64,000 nt of DNA, from assembly GCF_009739465.1 (NCBI RefSeq), contig NZ_WHOM01000066.1, positions 1 through 64,000 of the forward strand. The letters run 5' to 3'. Made by a program: the position numbers and the translations under genes. The notes beneath the pieces are model-generated. The model had not been told where the DNA came from and ran no database searches. It saw only the letters and a list, made by a program, of their open reading frames with translations. Within the stretch, counting starts at the first letter, position 1, and each line of letters starts with the position of its first letter. Of this stretch, positions 1 to 13,796 are shown piece by piece. The stretch comes from Streptomyces apocyni. GTDB lineage: Bacteria > Actinomycetota > Actinomycetes > Streptomycetales > Streptomycetaceae.

Positions 1-56
1 CTGGAAGCCCGGTAACGGGTGGAGGTGACTGGTACTAATAGGCCGAGGGCTTGTCC
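1..56 (+). rRNA. 23S ribosomal RNA, 3' end (partial)
   Basis: The first bases match the well-known 3' end of actinobacterial 23S rRNA: the GACTGGTACTAATAGGCCGA segment followed by the closing GGGCTTGTCC. The rest of the gene lies before the window. The exact mature 3' end is not visible and is placed at about base 56. About 90 bases of internal spacer, without a tRNA, separate it from the 5S gene. The spacer is presumably cut during rRNA processing. Confidence 0.93.
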
Positions 57-145
57 TCAGTTGCTCGCGTCCACTGTGTTGGTTCTGAAACCACGAACAA
101 CCCCACGTTTGTCACAGAGCGTGGTGCGGTTGACAGTTTCATAGT

Positions 146-265
146 GTTTCGGTGGTCATAGCGTGAGGGAAACGCCCGGTTACATTCCGAACCCGGAAGC
201 TAAGCCTTACAGCGCCGATGGTACTGCAGGGGGGACCCTGTGGGAGAGTAGGACGCCGCCGAACT
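146..265 (+). rRNA. rrf: 5S ribosomal RNA
   Basis: A full-length 5S rRNA of about 120 bases. It opens with GTTTCGGTGGTCATAGCGTG and carries the conserved internal segment CCGAACCCGGAAGCTAAGCC. It closes with GACGCCGCCGAACT, whose GCCGCCGAA part pairs with the 5' end. It is the last gene of the rRNA operon, as is usual in bacteria, and a strong terminator follows 12 bases later. Ends may be off by one to three bases. Confidence 0.95.
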
Positions 266-276
266 AATCTTAAAAG

Positions 277-319
277 GACGCTGGTCCCCGAACTTCGGTT
301 CGGGGACCAGCGTCTTTTT
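277..319 (+). terminator. rRNA operon terminator
   Basis: A perfect 17-bp stem (277-293 with 298-314) is closed by a TTCG loop in a C-G context, the very stable UUCG tetraloop, and is followed by five Ts (315-319). This is the classic intrinsic terminator form and is one of the few in the window with a real T tract, as expected for an rRNA operon. Confidence 0.95.
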
Positions 320-365
320 GCTTTTGGTCACTTGATGTTCACGTTGCGCAGCGAGCATCCCAGGC

Positions 366-1043
366 ATGGGGACAGTTGAGCTGCTCAGAGCCGCAGGCGT
401 CGGACTCGGTGACGAGGTCATCGTGTCCGCGTACGGGAACGCCGAGATGGCCGAGGCCGTCGCGCTGACGGGGGCGCTGCCGGTGTTCGCTGACGTGGAC
501 CCGGCGACGTACTGCCTCGATGCCGGGGCGGTAGCCGCGGCTGTGACATCGCGGACGGCGGCGGTGATCGCCGTACACCGCTTCGGACACCCTGCGGACA
601 TGAGGCTGTTGGGTGAAGTCGGGCTCAGGCATGGCCTCCTCGTCATGGAACGGACCGACGGGGTCGAGACGTCAGCCGACACGGCTTGGCGGCGTGCGCA
701 TGCCGAGTATCTGACCGCGCGGCTCGCGGGAGTGGTGACGCCGGTGCCGGTCGAGGGGCATACGTACCGGCAATACGTGGTGCGGGTGCCGGGGAACGGG
801 CGGCCGGATCGGGACGCCTTCGCGCGGGCCGTACGGGCCAAGGGGGTTGACTGCCGGGTTCCGGTGAAGACGCCGGTGCATCGCCTGCCCGACTACCGTC
901 GGGACGTCGTCCTGCCGGAGACCGAGCGTGCGGCCGACGAGACCCTGGCCCTGCCGGTCGGGGCGACGCTCGCGCGGCGGGATCTGCAGCGGATCGTCTC
1001 GGTCTGCAACATGCTTGGTGGATTGCTTCAGCCTGCCTTCTAG
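366..1043 (+). CDS. DegT/DnrJ/EryC1-like protein, shortened and probably not an active aminotransferase
   Basis: A 225-residue protein. Its first part (GVGLGDEVIV, then PVFADVDPATYCLD, then AVHRFGHPADM) is typical of the DegT/DnrJ/EryC1/StrS sugar aminotransferase fold. The C-terminal part (HTYRQYVVRVPGNG and CRVPVKTPVHRLP) matches the end of that family. Full-length members have about 370 residues. Here the N-terminal 50 or so residues are short and the middle, which should hold the PLP-binding lysine and the stretch around it, is missing: the chain passes straight from VMERTDG to the C-terminal domain. Catalysis by the usual mechanism is therefore unlikely. No clear ribosome site precedes the ATG. 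A different frame starting at ATG 335 reads MFTLRSEHPRHG and would join this gene if the GGGG run at 367-370 were one G shorter, so the true start may have been lost to a frameshift. Confidence 0.6.
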   Translation: MGTVELLRAAGVGLGDEVIVSAYGNAEMAEAVALTGALPVFADVDPATYCLDAGAVAAAVTSRTAAVIAVHRFGHPADMRLLGEVGLRHGLLVMERTDGVETSADTAWRRAHAEYLTARLAGVVTPVPVEGHTYRQYVVRVPGNGRPDRDAFARAVRAKGVDCRVPVKTPVHRLPDYRRDVVLPETERAADETLALPVGATLARRDLQRIVSVCNMLGGLLQPAF

Positions 1044-1084
1044 ACAGGCCTGTTGAGGCGGTAGCCGCTTCCGGTCCGGGGCGA

Positions 1085-1114
1085 TTCGGCACACCGGGGT
1101 GTTCGGGGTATGAT
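1085..1114 (+). promoter_or_regulatory. Candidate promoter of tRNA-Thr
   Basis: TTCGGC (1085-1090), an 18-base spacer and TATGAT (1109-1114) form a plausible vegetative promoter ending about 38 bases before the tRNA. The -10 box is good and the -35 box is weak. Assignment rests on sequence only. Confidence 0.45.
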
Positions 1115-1152
1115 CTATCCCGTTGCCGCGCGGAAAACCCGCCAAGCAGCAG

Positions 1153-1225
1153 GCCCCTATAGCTCAGTCGGTAGAGCGTCTCCATGGTAAGGAGAAGGTC
1201 AACGGTTCGATTCCGTTTGGGGGCT
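1153..1225 (+). tRNA. tRNA-Thr (anticodon GGT)
   Basis: A full cloverleaf can be folded by eye. The acceptor stem GCCCCTA (1153-1159) pairs with TGGGGGC (1218-1224) with one T-G wobble. The D arm is GCTC/GAGC. The anticodon stem TCTCC/GGAGA encloses ATGGTAA with anticodon GGT at 1186-1188. The T arm is AACGG/CCGTT with loop TTCGATT. The discriminator base is T and no CCA is encoded in the gene. A stable hairpin follows at once. No integrase or duplicated tRNA end is seen nearby, so this tRNA is not occupied by an integrated element here. Confidence 0.95.
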
Positions 1226-1230
1226 CAGTG

Positions 1231-1269
1231 AGATAAGGCCTTCGCCCGATTCGGGCGGAGGCCTTATCT
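1231..1269 (+). terminator. tRNA-Thr terminator, possibly shared with osaC
   Basis: An almost perfect 18-bp inverted repeat: AGATAAGGCC at the left end pairs with GGCCTTATCT at the right, and TTCGCCCGA pairs inward with one T-G pair. There is no T tract, which is common for Streptomyces hairpins. It sits between the tRNA and the convergent osaC gene that ends at 1325, so it could act in both directions. Confidence 0.75.
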
Positions 1270-1324
1270 GTGTGCCCGGGGGTATCCCGGGGGCGTCCCG
1301 AGAGACCCCCGGGATGCCCCGAGT

Positions 1325-3985
1325 TCAGCTCGACGGGGGCTCCGGTACGCGCATCGCCAGGATGGCCATGTCGTCGGACGGGGCATCGCTGGCGAAGCGT
1401 TCGACGGCGCGCATGATGCGGGCGGCGACCGCCCCGGCGGTGAGGCCCGTGCAGGTGGTCAGGACGTCGGCCAGGCCGTCGTCGCCGAGCATCCGGGTGC
1501 CCTCGCGGCGTTCGGTGACGCCGTCCGTGACGCAGAGCAGGACGTCGCCCGGGTCCAGGGTCACCGTCTGCTCGTAGAGTTCCAGGTCCTCCATGACGCC
1601 GAGCAGCGGCTGTGGTTCCGCGTACGGCTCGACGGTGCCGTCCTGGCGAAGACGCAGCGGGAGCGGGTGTCCGGCGCAGACGATCTTGAGGATCGCGCTG
1701 CCGTCCTCCTGGGGCCACAACTCGCCGTACAGGAGCGTCAGGAAGCGGCTGCGGGCGCCCTCGTCGAGGATCGCCGCGTTCAGGCGTTCCAGGACGGCGG
1801 GGCCGCCGAAGCCCTCGCGGGCGAGCAGCCGCAGGGCGTGCCGGGCCAGTCCGGTGACCGCAGCCGCCTCGGGGCCCGTACCGCAGACGTCGCCGATGGC
1901 GAAGCCGTACGCGCCGTCGCGGATCGGGAACAGGTCGTAGAAGTCGCCGCCGACTTCGTTTCCTTCGCCCGCGGCGCGGTAGATGACGTCGACCTCCACG
2001 CCGGGGACCTGAGGAAGTCCCGGGGGCAGCAGACTGCGCTGCAGTGACTGGCTGATGGCCATGCGTTCTGAGTACAGGCGCGCGTTGTCGAGGGCGAGTG
2101 CGGCACGTCGGGAGAGGTCTTCGGCGAGCTCGAGGATCTCCTGACGGAAGTGTTCGTCCGAGGGCTTGCCCAGGGTCAGCATGCCGATGACGCGGTTGCG
2201 GGCGACCAGGGGCAGAACGACCGTCTCACCACCGACCGCGGCCGCGGTGGTGAGGGTGGTGCCGATGCCGAGTTGGGCCGGCTCGCCGAGGCCGAGGCTG
2301 CGCATGGACGAGCGCAGGGCCGCCTGGTGGGCGGCGTCGGACGGGGCGTTCCAGATGCGGGCGCCGGGTGTGGGCACCGGGTCGGGGGGATCGATGCGCG
2401 AGAGCAGGGCCTTGAGGCCGTCGATGCGTTCCTCGTCCTCGTGCAGGACATAGGAGAGGTACGGGTCTGATGACTGGTCCGCGATCGTATAGACGGCGCA
2501 CCAGGTGGCGAGGGTCGGGACTGTCATCTGGGCCATCAGGGCCAGGGTCTGGTCGCGGTCCAGCGTTCCGGCGAGGAGGTCGGAGGCCTCGACGAGGAAG
2601 GAGAGGGAGCCGCGGCGGAGCCGTTCCAGCTCGCCGAGGCGGGCCGACTCCACGGCCAGCGCGATGCGGTCGGCGGCGAACTGGAGGCGCATGGCCTCTT
2701 CGTTCGTGTACCGCCCGGGGGATTCGGCGGCGACGCCCAGTGAGCCGGTGAGTCGGCCTTCGACCTTGAGCGGGACGGTGACCACCGAGCGCATCCCCGT
2801 GCCGTTCAGCAGCGGGGCGGCGTCCGGGACGGTGGCCAGGTCCTCGTGGACGGTGGGCATCCGGGCCGAGCCGTAGCGTCCCGTACCGGCCTCCACGGGG
2901 ACGCGGGCGAAGCGCTGGCGGACCGACGGCAGGCCGGTGGAGGCGCGTACCTCAAGCTCTGTCTCGTCGTCGGTGGCGAGCAGCAGGAAGGCGGCGTCAC
3001 CGTCGAGCATGTCGCGGGACCGCTCGACCGTGCGCTGGAGCAGACCGTCGAGGTCGTCGGGGGCGGGTGAACCGATGAACGTGTCGAAGGGGTCGCGGCC
3101 CTGGCCCTCCTGGCCGCTGGCGGCGTCCGACGCGGGGCCGCGGGTCGGGGTCTGCAGGACGGCGCGTTCGTTCTCGCGGACCAGCAGGCAGAGGGTCGAG
3201 GGCTCGCCGTCGCTGTCCCGCACGCGCAGATGTGCGGCGTATACGGGGATGACGCGGCCGTCGGCGCCGCGGAGGCCGTAGCTGCCCTCCCAGCGGGAGA
3301 GCTGGAGCGCCTCGGCGATGCCGGTGCCGGTGCCCGGGGTGTGCGGCCAGGCCGCGAAGTCGGTGAACTGCTTGCCGGTGACCTGCTCAGCCGCATAGCC
3401 GAATAGAGCGTCCGCGTCCTCGCTCCAGGACGTGACCGAGCCGTTACGGTCGATCTGGACCACGGCGACACGAATCCGGCCATCGGCGCGGGGGAGCAGG
3501 TCCACGGGCAGGGGCGGGCCCGCGCTGCGGGTGCCGATGGGGCGGTCGGGGAGGTCGAGCTGGAACCAGACCTCTTTGTGCGTGGGGGTGTACTCAACGC
3601 CCCAGCGGGTAGCCAGGGCCGCGCACAGTTGGAGGCCGCGGCCGCCCTCGCGGTCAGGGCTGCCCATGCTGCTGGCGGACTGCTGGAGGGGGATCTCGCG
3701 CTCTGGATAGCGATCGGCGACCTCGATGCGTACGGTGTCTTCGGAGCGCAGGCAGCACACCTCAGCGGTGGTGCCCGCGTGTACGACCGCGTTCGTCACC
3801 AGTTCGCTGGTGAGGACGACCGCGTCGTCAATGACGTCCGTGAAACCCCACCCTTGTAGGGTGTCGCGGACAAAACCGCGGGCGGTCGCTACCGAGCGCC
3901 CGACGGGATCAAAACTGGCTGCCGCCCGCGCGGTGATCACAGAACTCCTTGTCCGGGTTTCGACACTGAGATCTCCCGTACTCAT
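1325..3985 (-). CDS. osaC: OsaC-like regulator: anti-sigma kinase, PAS, GAF and PP2C phosphatase fused
   Basis: An 886-residue cytoplasmic multidomain regulator. Residues about 20-140 form an RsbW-type GHKL kinase with the N box (SELVTNAVVHAG, 60-71) and the G box (GGRGLQL, 114-120). A PAS domain follows (about 165-270), then two GAF-like sensor domains (about 300-630), and last a SpoIIE/RsbU-type PP2C phosphatase (about 655-880) with VGGDFYDL, GDVCGTGPEAA, VTDGVTE and SDDMAIL, which supply the metal-binding aspartates. Family knowledge: S. coelicolor OsaC modulates SigB after osmotic stress, and the gene lies beside osaA-osaB exactly as here. A kinase and a phosphatase in one chain could both inhibit and release a sigma factor through partner switching. 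The ATG at 3985 is chosen because GGAGGGG lies upstream; the longer frame begins with an unlikely TTG. It is divergent from osaA, with 269 bases between them. Confidence 0.85.
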   Translation of the reverse strand: MSTGDLSVETRTRSSVITARAAASFDPVGRSVATARGFVRDTLQGWGFTDVIDDAVVLTSELVTNAVVHAGTTAEVCCLRSEDTVRIEVADRYPEREIPLQQSASSMGSPDREGGRGLQLCAALATRWGVEYTPTHKEVWFQLDLPDRPIGTRSAGPPLPVDLLPRADGRIRVAVVQIDRNGSVTSWSEDADALFGYAAEQVTGKQFTDFAAWPHTPGTGTGIAEALQLSRWEGSYGLRGADGRVIPVYAAHLRVRDSDGEPSTLCLLVRENERAVLQTPTRGPASDAASGQEGQGRDPFDTFIGSPAPDDLDGLLQRTVERSRDMLDGDAAFLLLATDDETELEVRASTGLPSVRQRFARVPVEAGTGRYGSARMPTVHEDLATVPDAAPLLNGTGMRSVVTVPLKVEGRLTGSLGVAAESPGRYTNEEAMRLQFAADRIALAVESARLGELERLRRGSLSFLVEASDLLAGTLDRDQTLALMAQMTVPTLATWCAVYTIADQSSDPYLSYVLHEDEERIDGLKALLSRIDPPDPVPTPGARIWNAPSDAAHQAALRSSMRSLGLGEPAQLGIGTTLTTAAAVGGETVVLPLVARNRVIGMLTLGKPSDEHFRQEILELAEDLSRRAALALDNARLYSERMAISQSLQRSLLPPGLPQVPGVEVDVIYRAAGEGNEVGGDFYDLFPIRDGAYGFAIGDVCGTGPEAAAVTGLARHALRLLAREGFGGPAVLERLNAAILDEGARSRFLTLLYGELWPQEDGSAILKIVCAGHPLPLRLRQDGTVEPYAEPQPLLGVMEDLELYEQTVTLDPGDVLLCVTDGVTERREGTRMLGDDGLADVLTTCTGLTAGAVAARIMRAVERFASDAPSDDMAILAMRVPEPPSS

Positions 3986-4254
3986 GGTGCGGCCGCCCCT
4001 CCGATTGCCCGTCGATCTCAAGCCACCGCCCAGGCCGGGCGGACCGGGGTGGTTGGACAGCCGGATGCCAGGTTACTTACCTTCGCCGTCCATGCGGATG
4101 CCGGTCGTCAGTGTTTCCGTCCGGAGAGTGCACGGACGGTACCAAGCTGCCGAACTGTTATGGCCTGGTTCGAGCAGGGTGAAACACTGGGCAAGCTCAG
4201 ATAGATGGCCTGAACAACCCGAGTAGTACGGTCGACCCTTGCGGGAGGGACACA

Positions 4255-9768
<5,514 letters not shown>

Positions 9769-10034
9769 CGGGTGAGTGAGCGGATCGCCTACACCTCGCG
9801 TACGAATCCGGGGGAGTTGCTGACAGAACGTGGTCGACCTCGTGTAAGAGGGCGATATTCGGGGAACCTTCTGGTCTCCCACTACGTTTCTGCTACGTGC
9901 ACAGTGACATCACGGTGACAGGGTGTGGCGACAGGTGGGGTGCGGCTACGATGACCGGCACAAGGACGGGCGGCGCAAGAGAGTCGTCCCCTGGGGCGGC
10001 GACCGGTGCGATGCCGGGGCGAGGAGGACGGGCC

Positions 10035-10718
10035 ATGGTGCAGAAGGCCAAGATCCTCCTGGTCGATGACCGGCCGGAGAATCTGCTGGCGCTGGAGGCG
10101 ATCCTCTCTGCGCTCGATCAGAAACTGGTACGGGCATCGTCCGGGGAGGAAGCGCTCAAAGCACTGCTCACGGACGACTACGCGGTCATTCTGCTGGATG
10201 TCCAGATGCCGGGCATGGACGGTTTCGAGACCGCGGCGCACATCAAGCGCCGCGAGCGGACCCGCGACATCCCGATCATCTTTCTCACCGCGATCAACCA
10301 CGGTCCGCACCACACCTTCCGTGGCTACGCGGCGGGTGCGGTGGACTACATCTCCAAGCCCTTCGATCCGTGGGTGCTGCGGGCGAAGGTCTCGGTGTTC
10401 GTCGAGCTGTATATGAAGAACTGCCAACTGCGCGAGCAGGCGGCACTGCTGCGGCTCCAGCTTGAGGGCACCGACCAGGCGGCGATCGGGAACAGCCAGG
10501 AGCCCGCCGGGCTGCTCGCCGAACTCTCCGCGCGGCTCGCGGCCGTTGAGGAGCAGGCCGAGGCACTGTCCAAGCAGCTGGACGACGACGCGGCCGACGC
10601 GGCGGCAGTCGCCACGGCTGCCCACCTGGAGCGCAAACTGACCGGCCTGCGCAGGGCGCTGGACGCGCTCGAGCCAGGCACCGGAGCCGGGACGGCCGCT
10701 CTGCCGTCGCAGAACTGA
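10035..10718 (+). CDS. osaB: OsaB-like response regulator with coiled-coil output region
   Basis: A 227-residue protein. Residues 1-130 form a receiver domain: KILLVDDRPENL with the acidic pocket, phospho-acceptor Asp55 in ILLDVQMPGMDGFE, a Thr in the FLTAIN strand and Lys in YISKPFDPW. The C-terminal 90 residues carry no helix-turn-helix that I can see. They look like a coiled coil rich in Leu, Glu and Ala (ELSARLAAVEEQAEALSKQL), so output may go through protein contacts rather than DNA. The ATG at 10035 has GAGGAGG seven bases upstream; an open frame continues upstream to 9897, but the receiver family starts here. It lies 266 bases after osaA and a weak -10-like TACGAT is at 9947-9952, so it may have its own promoter. 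Family knowledge: OsaB is needed for osmoadaptation and aerial growth under osmotic stress. Confidence 0.85.
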   Translation: MVQKAKILLVDDRPENLLALEAILSALDQKLVRASSGEEALKALLTDDYAVILLDVQMPGMDGFETAAHIKRRERTRDIPIIFLTAINHGPHHTFRGYAAGAVDYISKPFDPWVLRAKVSVFVELYMKNCQLREQAALLRLQLEGTDQAAIGNSQEPAGLLAELSARLAAVEEQAEALSKQLDDDAADAAAVATAAHLERKLTGLRRALDALEPGTGAGTAALPSQN

Positions 10719-10842
10719 CCGGCTGTCGTCGGGGAACTGACACGGGTCACCCGCCCCCGCGGGTGGCTGCCACGCGGGTGAGGTCGCGTCAGTTTCCCGC
10801 CGGGACCGGGGCGACACGAAAGGGTGAAGCGGTGGGCACATG

Positions 10843-10870
10843 TGTCGACCGTCGCCTCCACCGGTAACCT
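10843..10870 (+). promoter_or_regulatory. Leaderless promoter of ftsK
   Basis: TGTCGA (10843-10848), a 16-base spacer and TAACCT (10865-10870) end seven bases before the ftsK ATG at 10878, where no ribosome site can be seen. Transcription would begin at or next to the start codon, so the mRNA should have no leader. Confidence 0.55.
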
Positions 10871-10877
10871 CACCCCC

Positions 10878-13595
10878 ATGGCCTCACGTCAGTCCGCAGC
10901 CAAGAAGGCTCCCGCGAAGAAGGCGGCCGCTCCGAAGAAGGCTCCGGCGAAGGCCCCGGCGAAGAAGGCCCCGGCCAAGAAGCCGGCGTCGGCGCCACCC
11001 CCGAACCCCACCAGCGGCCTCTACAAGATCGTGCGCGCCTGCTGGCTCGGTCTCGCACACGCCGTCGGGGCGGCGTTCCGCGGTGTCGGGCGCGGTGCCA
11101 AAGGCCTCGATCCCGCGCACCGCAAGGACGGGCTCGCGCTGCTGCTCCTCGGTCTCGCCCTGATCGTCGCCGCCGGCACCTGGTCCCAACTGCGTGGTCC
11201 CGTCGGCGATCTGGTGGAGACACTGGTGACCGGCGCCTTCGGCAGGCTCGACCTGCTGGCGCCGCTACTCCTCGGGGCCATCGCCGTACGTCTCATCCGA
11301 CACCCCGAGAAGACCGAGGCCAACGGCCGTATCGTGATCGGCCTCTCCGCGCTGGTCTTCGGAGTGCTCGGCCTGGTCCACATCGCCTGCGGCGCCCCCG
11401 GCCGCGGCGAGGGCGTCCAGGACATAAGAGATGCCGGTGGGCTCATTGGCTGGGCCTCCTCCCGGCCGCTGATCTCCACCATGGGCGAGATGCTCGCCGT
11501 ACCGCTGCTGGTACTGCTGACCGTCTTCGGACTGCTGGTGGTCACCGCGACCCCCGTGAACGCCATCCCGCAGCGGCTGCGGCTGCTCGGCCAGCGGCTC
11601 GGCCTGATCGAGGCCGACCTGGCAGAGCACTCCGGCGGGTACGCCACGGACGACGAGCGCTACGACGAGCAGTGGCGGACGGCCCTGCCCGCCAAGCAGC
11701 GCCGCCGCACCGCCGCCGCCCCCCCGGCCCCGGACGCGTACCACCCGGATCAGGCGGAGGAGGCGGCGCTCACCAAGCGGCGCAGGCCGCGCCGTACGGG
11801 CGCCAAGGCGGAACTCGACCGGCCGATGGACGCGGTCGACGTCGCGGCTGCCGCCGCCGCGGCCCTGGACGGTGCGGTCATGCACGGCATGCCGCCCTCC
11901 CCGCTGGTCGCCGATCTGACCCAGGGCGTCGCCGGGGAGCGGCCCGAGTCAGAGCGCGACCCGGAGCCCGAGCGCAGAGCCATGCCGACCGCGCGGCCGA
12001 AGGCCCGTGGCGCCGCTCAGGGCAAGGCCGCCGACTCCGCCGTCCCCGATCTGACCAAGGCCGCCCCCGAGGCGCCACGCGACCTGCCGCCCCGTGCCGA
12101 ACAGCTCCAGCTCTCCGGTGACATCACCTACTCGCTGCCCTCACTCGACCTCCTGGAGCGCGGCGGCCCCGGCAAGGCGCGCAGCGCCGCCAATGACGCG
12201 ATCGTCGCCTCGCTCACCAACGTCTTCAGGGAGTTCAAGGTCGACGCGGCCGTCACCGGCTTCACCCGCGGCCCCACCGTCACCCGCTACGAGGTCGAGC
12301 TCGGCCCGGCCGTGAAGGTCGAGCGGATCACCGCGCTCACCAAGAACATCGCCTACGCCGTCGCCAGCCCCGACGTCCGGATCATCAGCCCCATCCCCGG
12401 CAAGTCCGCGGTCGGCATCGAGATCCCGAACACCGACCGCGAGATGGTCAACCTCGGGGATGTGCTGCGCCTGGCCGACGCCGCCGAGGACGACCACCCG
12501 ATGCTGGTCGCGCTCGGCAAGGACGTCGAGGGCGGCTACGTCATGGCGAACATGGCGAAGATGCCGCACATCCTGGTCGCCGGTGCCACCGGCTCCGGAA
12601 AGTCGTCCTGCATCAACTGCCTGATCACCTCGATCATGGTCCGGGCGACCCCCGAGGACGTCCGGATGGTGCTGGTGGACCCCAAGCGGGTGGAGCTCAC
12701 CGCGTACGAGGGCATTCCGCACCTGATCACGCCGATCATCACCAATCCCAAGCGGGCCGCGGAGGCGCTGCAGTGGGTCGTGCGCGAGATGGATCTGCGC
12801 TACGACGACCTCGCCGCGTACGGCTTCCGGCATATCGACGACTTCAACGCGGCCGTGCGCAGCGGCAAGGTCAGCTCACCCGAAGGCAGTGAGCGGGAGC
12901 TGCAGCCCTACCCGTATCTGCTGGTGATCGTCGACGAGCTCGCGGACCTGATGATGGTCGCCCCGCGCGACGTCGAGGACTCGATCGTGCGGATCACACA
13001 GCTGGCCCGCGCCGCCGGTATCCACCTGGTACTCGCGACGCAGCGGCCCAGCGTGGACGTGGTGACCGGTCTGATCAAGGCGAACGTGCCGTCCCGGCTC
13101 GCCTTCGCGACCTCCTCGCTCGCCGACAGCCGGGTCATCCTCGACCAACCGGGCGCCGAGAAGCTGATCGGCAAGGGCGACGGGCTGTTCCTGCCGATGG
13201 GCGCGAACAAGCCGACCCGTATGCAGGGCGCCTTTGTGACCGAGGATGAGGTCGCGGCCGTCGTACGACACTGCAAGGATCAGATGACCCCGGTCTTCCG
13301 GGACGACGTGGTGGTCGGCACCAAGCAGAAGAAGGAGATCGACGAGGACATCGGTGACGACCTCGATCTGCTCTGCCAGGCCGCTGAGCTGGTGGTATCC
13401 ACCCAGTTCGGGTCGACGTCGATGCTGCAGCGCAAGCTGCGCGTCGGCTTCGCGAAGGCCGGGCGGCTGATGGACCTGATGGAGTCGCGGAGCATCGTCG
13501 GGCCGACCGAAGGGTCCAAGGCTCGGGATGTCCTCGTCAAACCGGACGATCTGGATGGCGTGCTCGCGGTCATCCGGGGGGAGGCTCACCCGTAA
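10878..13595 (+). CDS. ftsK: DNA translocase FtsK
   Basis: A 905-residue FtsK/SpoIIIE-type motor that pumps chromosomal DNA through the closing septum. The first 45 residues are almost only Ala, Lys and Pro (AAKKAPAKKAAAPKKAPAK), like a histone H1 tail. Several membrane segments follow (about residues 75-240), then a charged linker of about 180 residues, then the RecA-type motor with Walker A GATGSGKSS, the DPKRVELTAYEGIPHL segment and Walker B LVIVDELADLMM. The C-terminal gamma winged helix (QAAELVVSTQFGSTSMLQRKL) should recognise orienting DNA sequences. The ATG at 10878 is preferred over upstream starts because of the Streptomyces family N-terminus and a -10 box seven bases before it. Length matches the family. 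Confidence 0.93.
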   Translation: MASRQSAAKKAPAKKAAAPKKAPAKAPAKKAPAKKPASAPPPNPTSGLYKIVRACWLGLAHAVGAAFRGVGRGAKGLDPAHRKDGLALLLLGLALIVAAGTWSQLRGPVGDLVETLVTGAFGRLDLLAPLLLGAIAVRLIRHPEKTEANGRIVIGLSALVFGVLGLVHIACGAPGRGEGVQDIRDAGGLIGWASSRPLISTMGEMLAVPLLVLLTVFGLLVVTATPVNAIPQRLRLLGQRLGLIEADLAEHSGGYATDDERYDEQWRTALPAKQRRRTAAAPPAPDAYHPDQAEEAALTKRRRPRRTGAKAELDRPMDAVDVAAAAAAALDGAVMHGMPPSPLVADLTQGVAGERPESERDPEPERRAMPTARPKARGAAQGKAADSAVPDLTKAAPEAPRDLPPRAEQLQLSGDITYSLPSLDLLERGGPGKARSAANDAIVASLTNVFREFKVDAAVTGFTRGPTVTRYEVELGPAVKVERITALTKNIAYAVASPDVRIISPIPGKSAVGIEIPNTDREMVNLGDVLRLADAAEDDHPMLVALGKDVEGGYVMANMAKMPHILVAGATGSGKSSCINCLITSIMVRATPEDVRMVLVDPKRVELTAYEGIPHLITPIITNPKRAAEALQWVVREMDLRYDDLAAYGFRHIDDFNAAVRSGKVSSPEGSERELQPYPYLLVIVDELADLMMVAPRDVEDSIVRITQLARAAGIHLVLATQRPSVDVVTGLIKANVPSRLAFATSSLADSRVILDQPGAEKLIGKGDGLFLPMGANKPTRMQGAFVTEDEVAAVVRHCKDQMTPVFRDDVVVGTKQKKEIDEDIGDDLDLLCQAAELVVSTQFGSTSMLQRKLRVGFAKAGRLMDLMESRSIVGPTEGSKARDVLVKPDDLDGVLAVIRGEAHP

Positions 13596-13725
13596 GGGGA
13601 CGGCGAGCAACCGTTTCCCTTCGCTTGACGTCAAGTTGGGCAGCGGGGCGGGATAATGCCCCAGCATCGGGATGTCCAGTGGGATGTCCGGCCATTCCGA
13701 TGGCGTACAAAGTGCACCCGCCCGG

Positions 13726-13756
13726 TTGCCCCACCCTTTCGTACCCCCTCTAGACT
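13726..13756 (+). promoter_or_regulatory. Candidate promoter of the RodZ-like gene
   Basis: TTGCCC (13726-13731), a 19-base spacer and TAGACT (13751-13756). Transcription would start about 35 bases before the GTG. A second TTGACG is at 13625-13630, with GATAAT at 13652-13657, but its 21-base spacing is too wide for a normal promoter. Confidence 0.45.
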
Positions 13757-13796
13757 GAACCTCCAGCAGGTGGTTACACGCTCGAAAGGCCTCCCC

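Noticed and set aside
1153..1225. tRNA-Thr as an integration site for a mobile element
   Set aside because: No integrase gene, no second copy of the tRNA end and no foreign-looking genes follow; osaC and other core genes come next.
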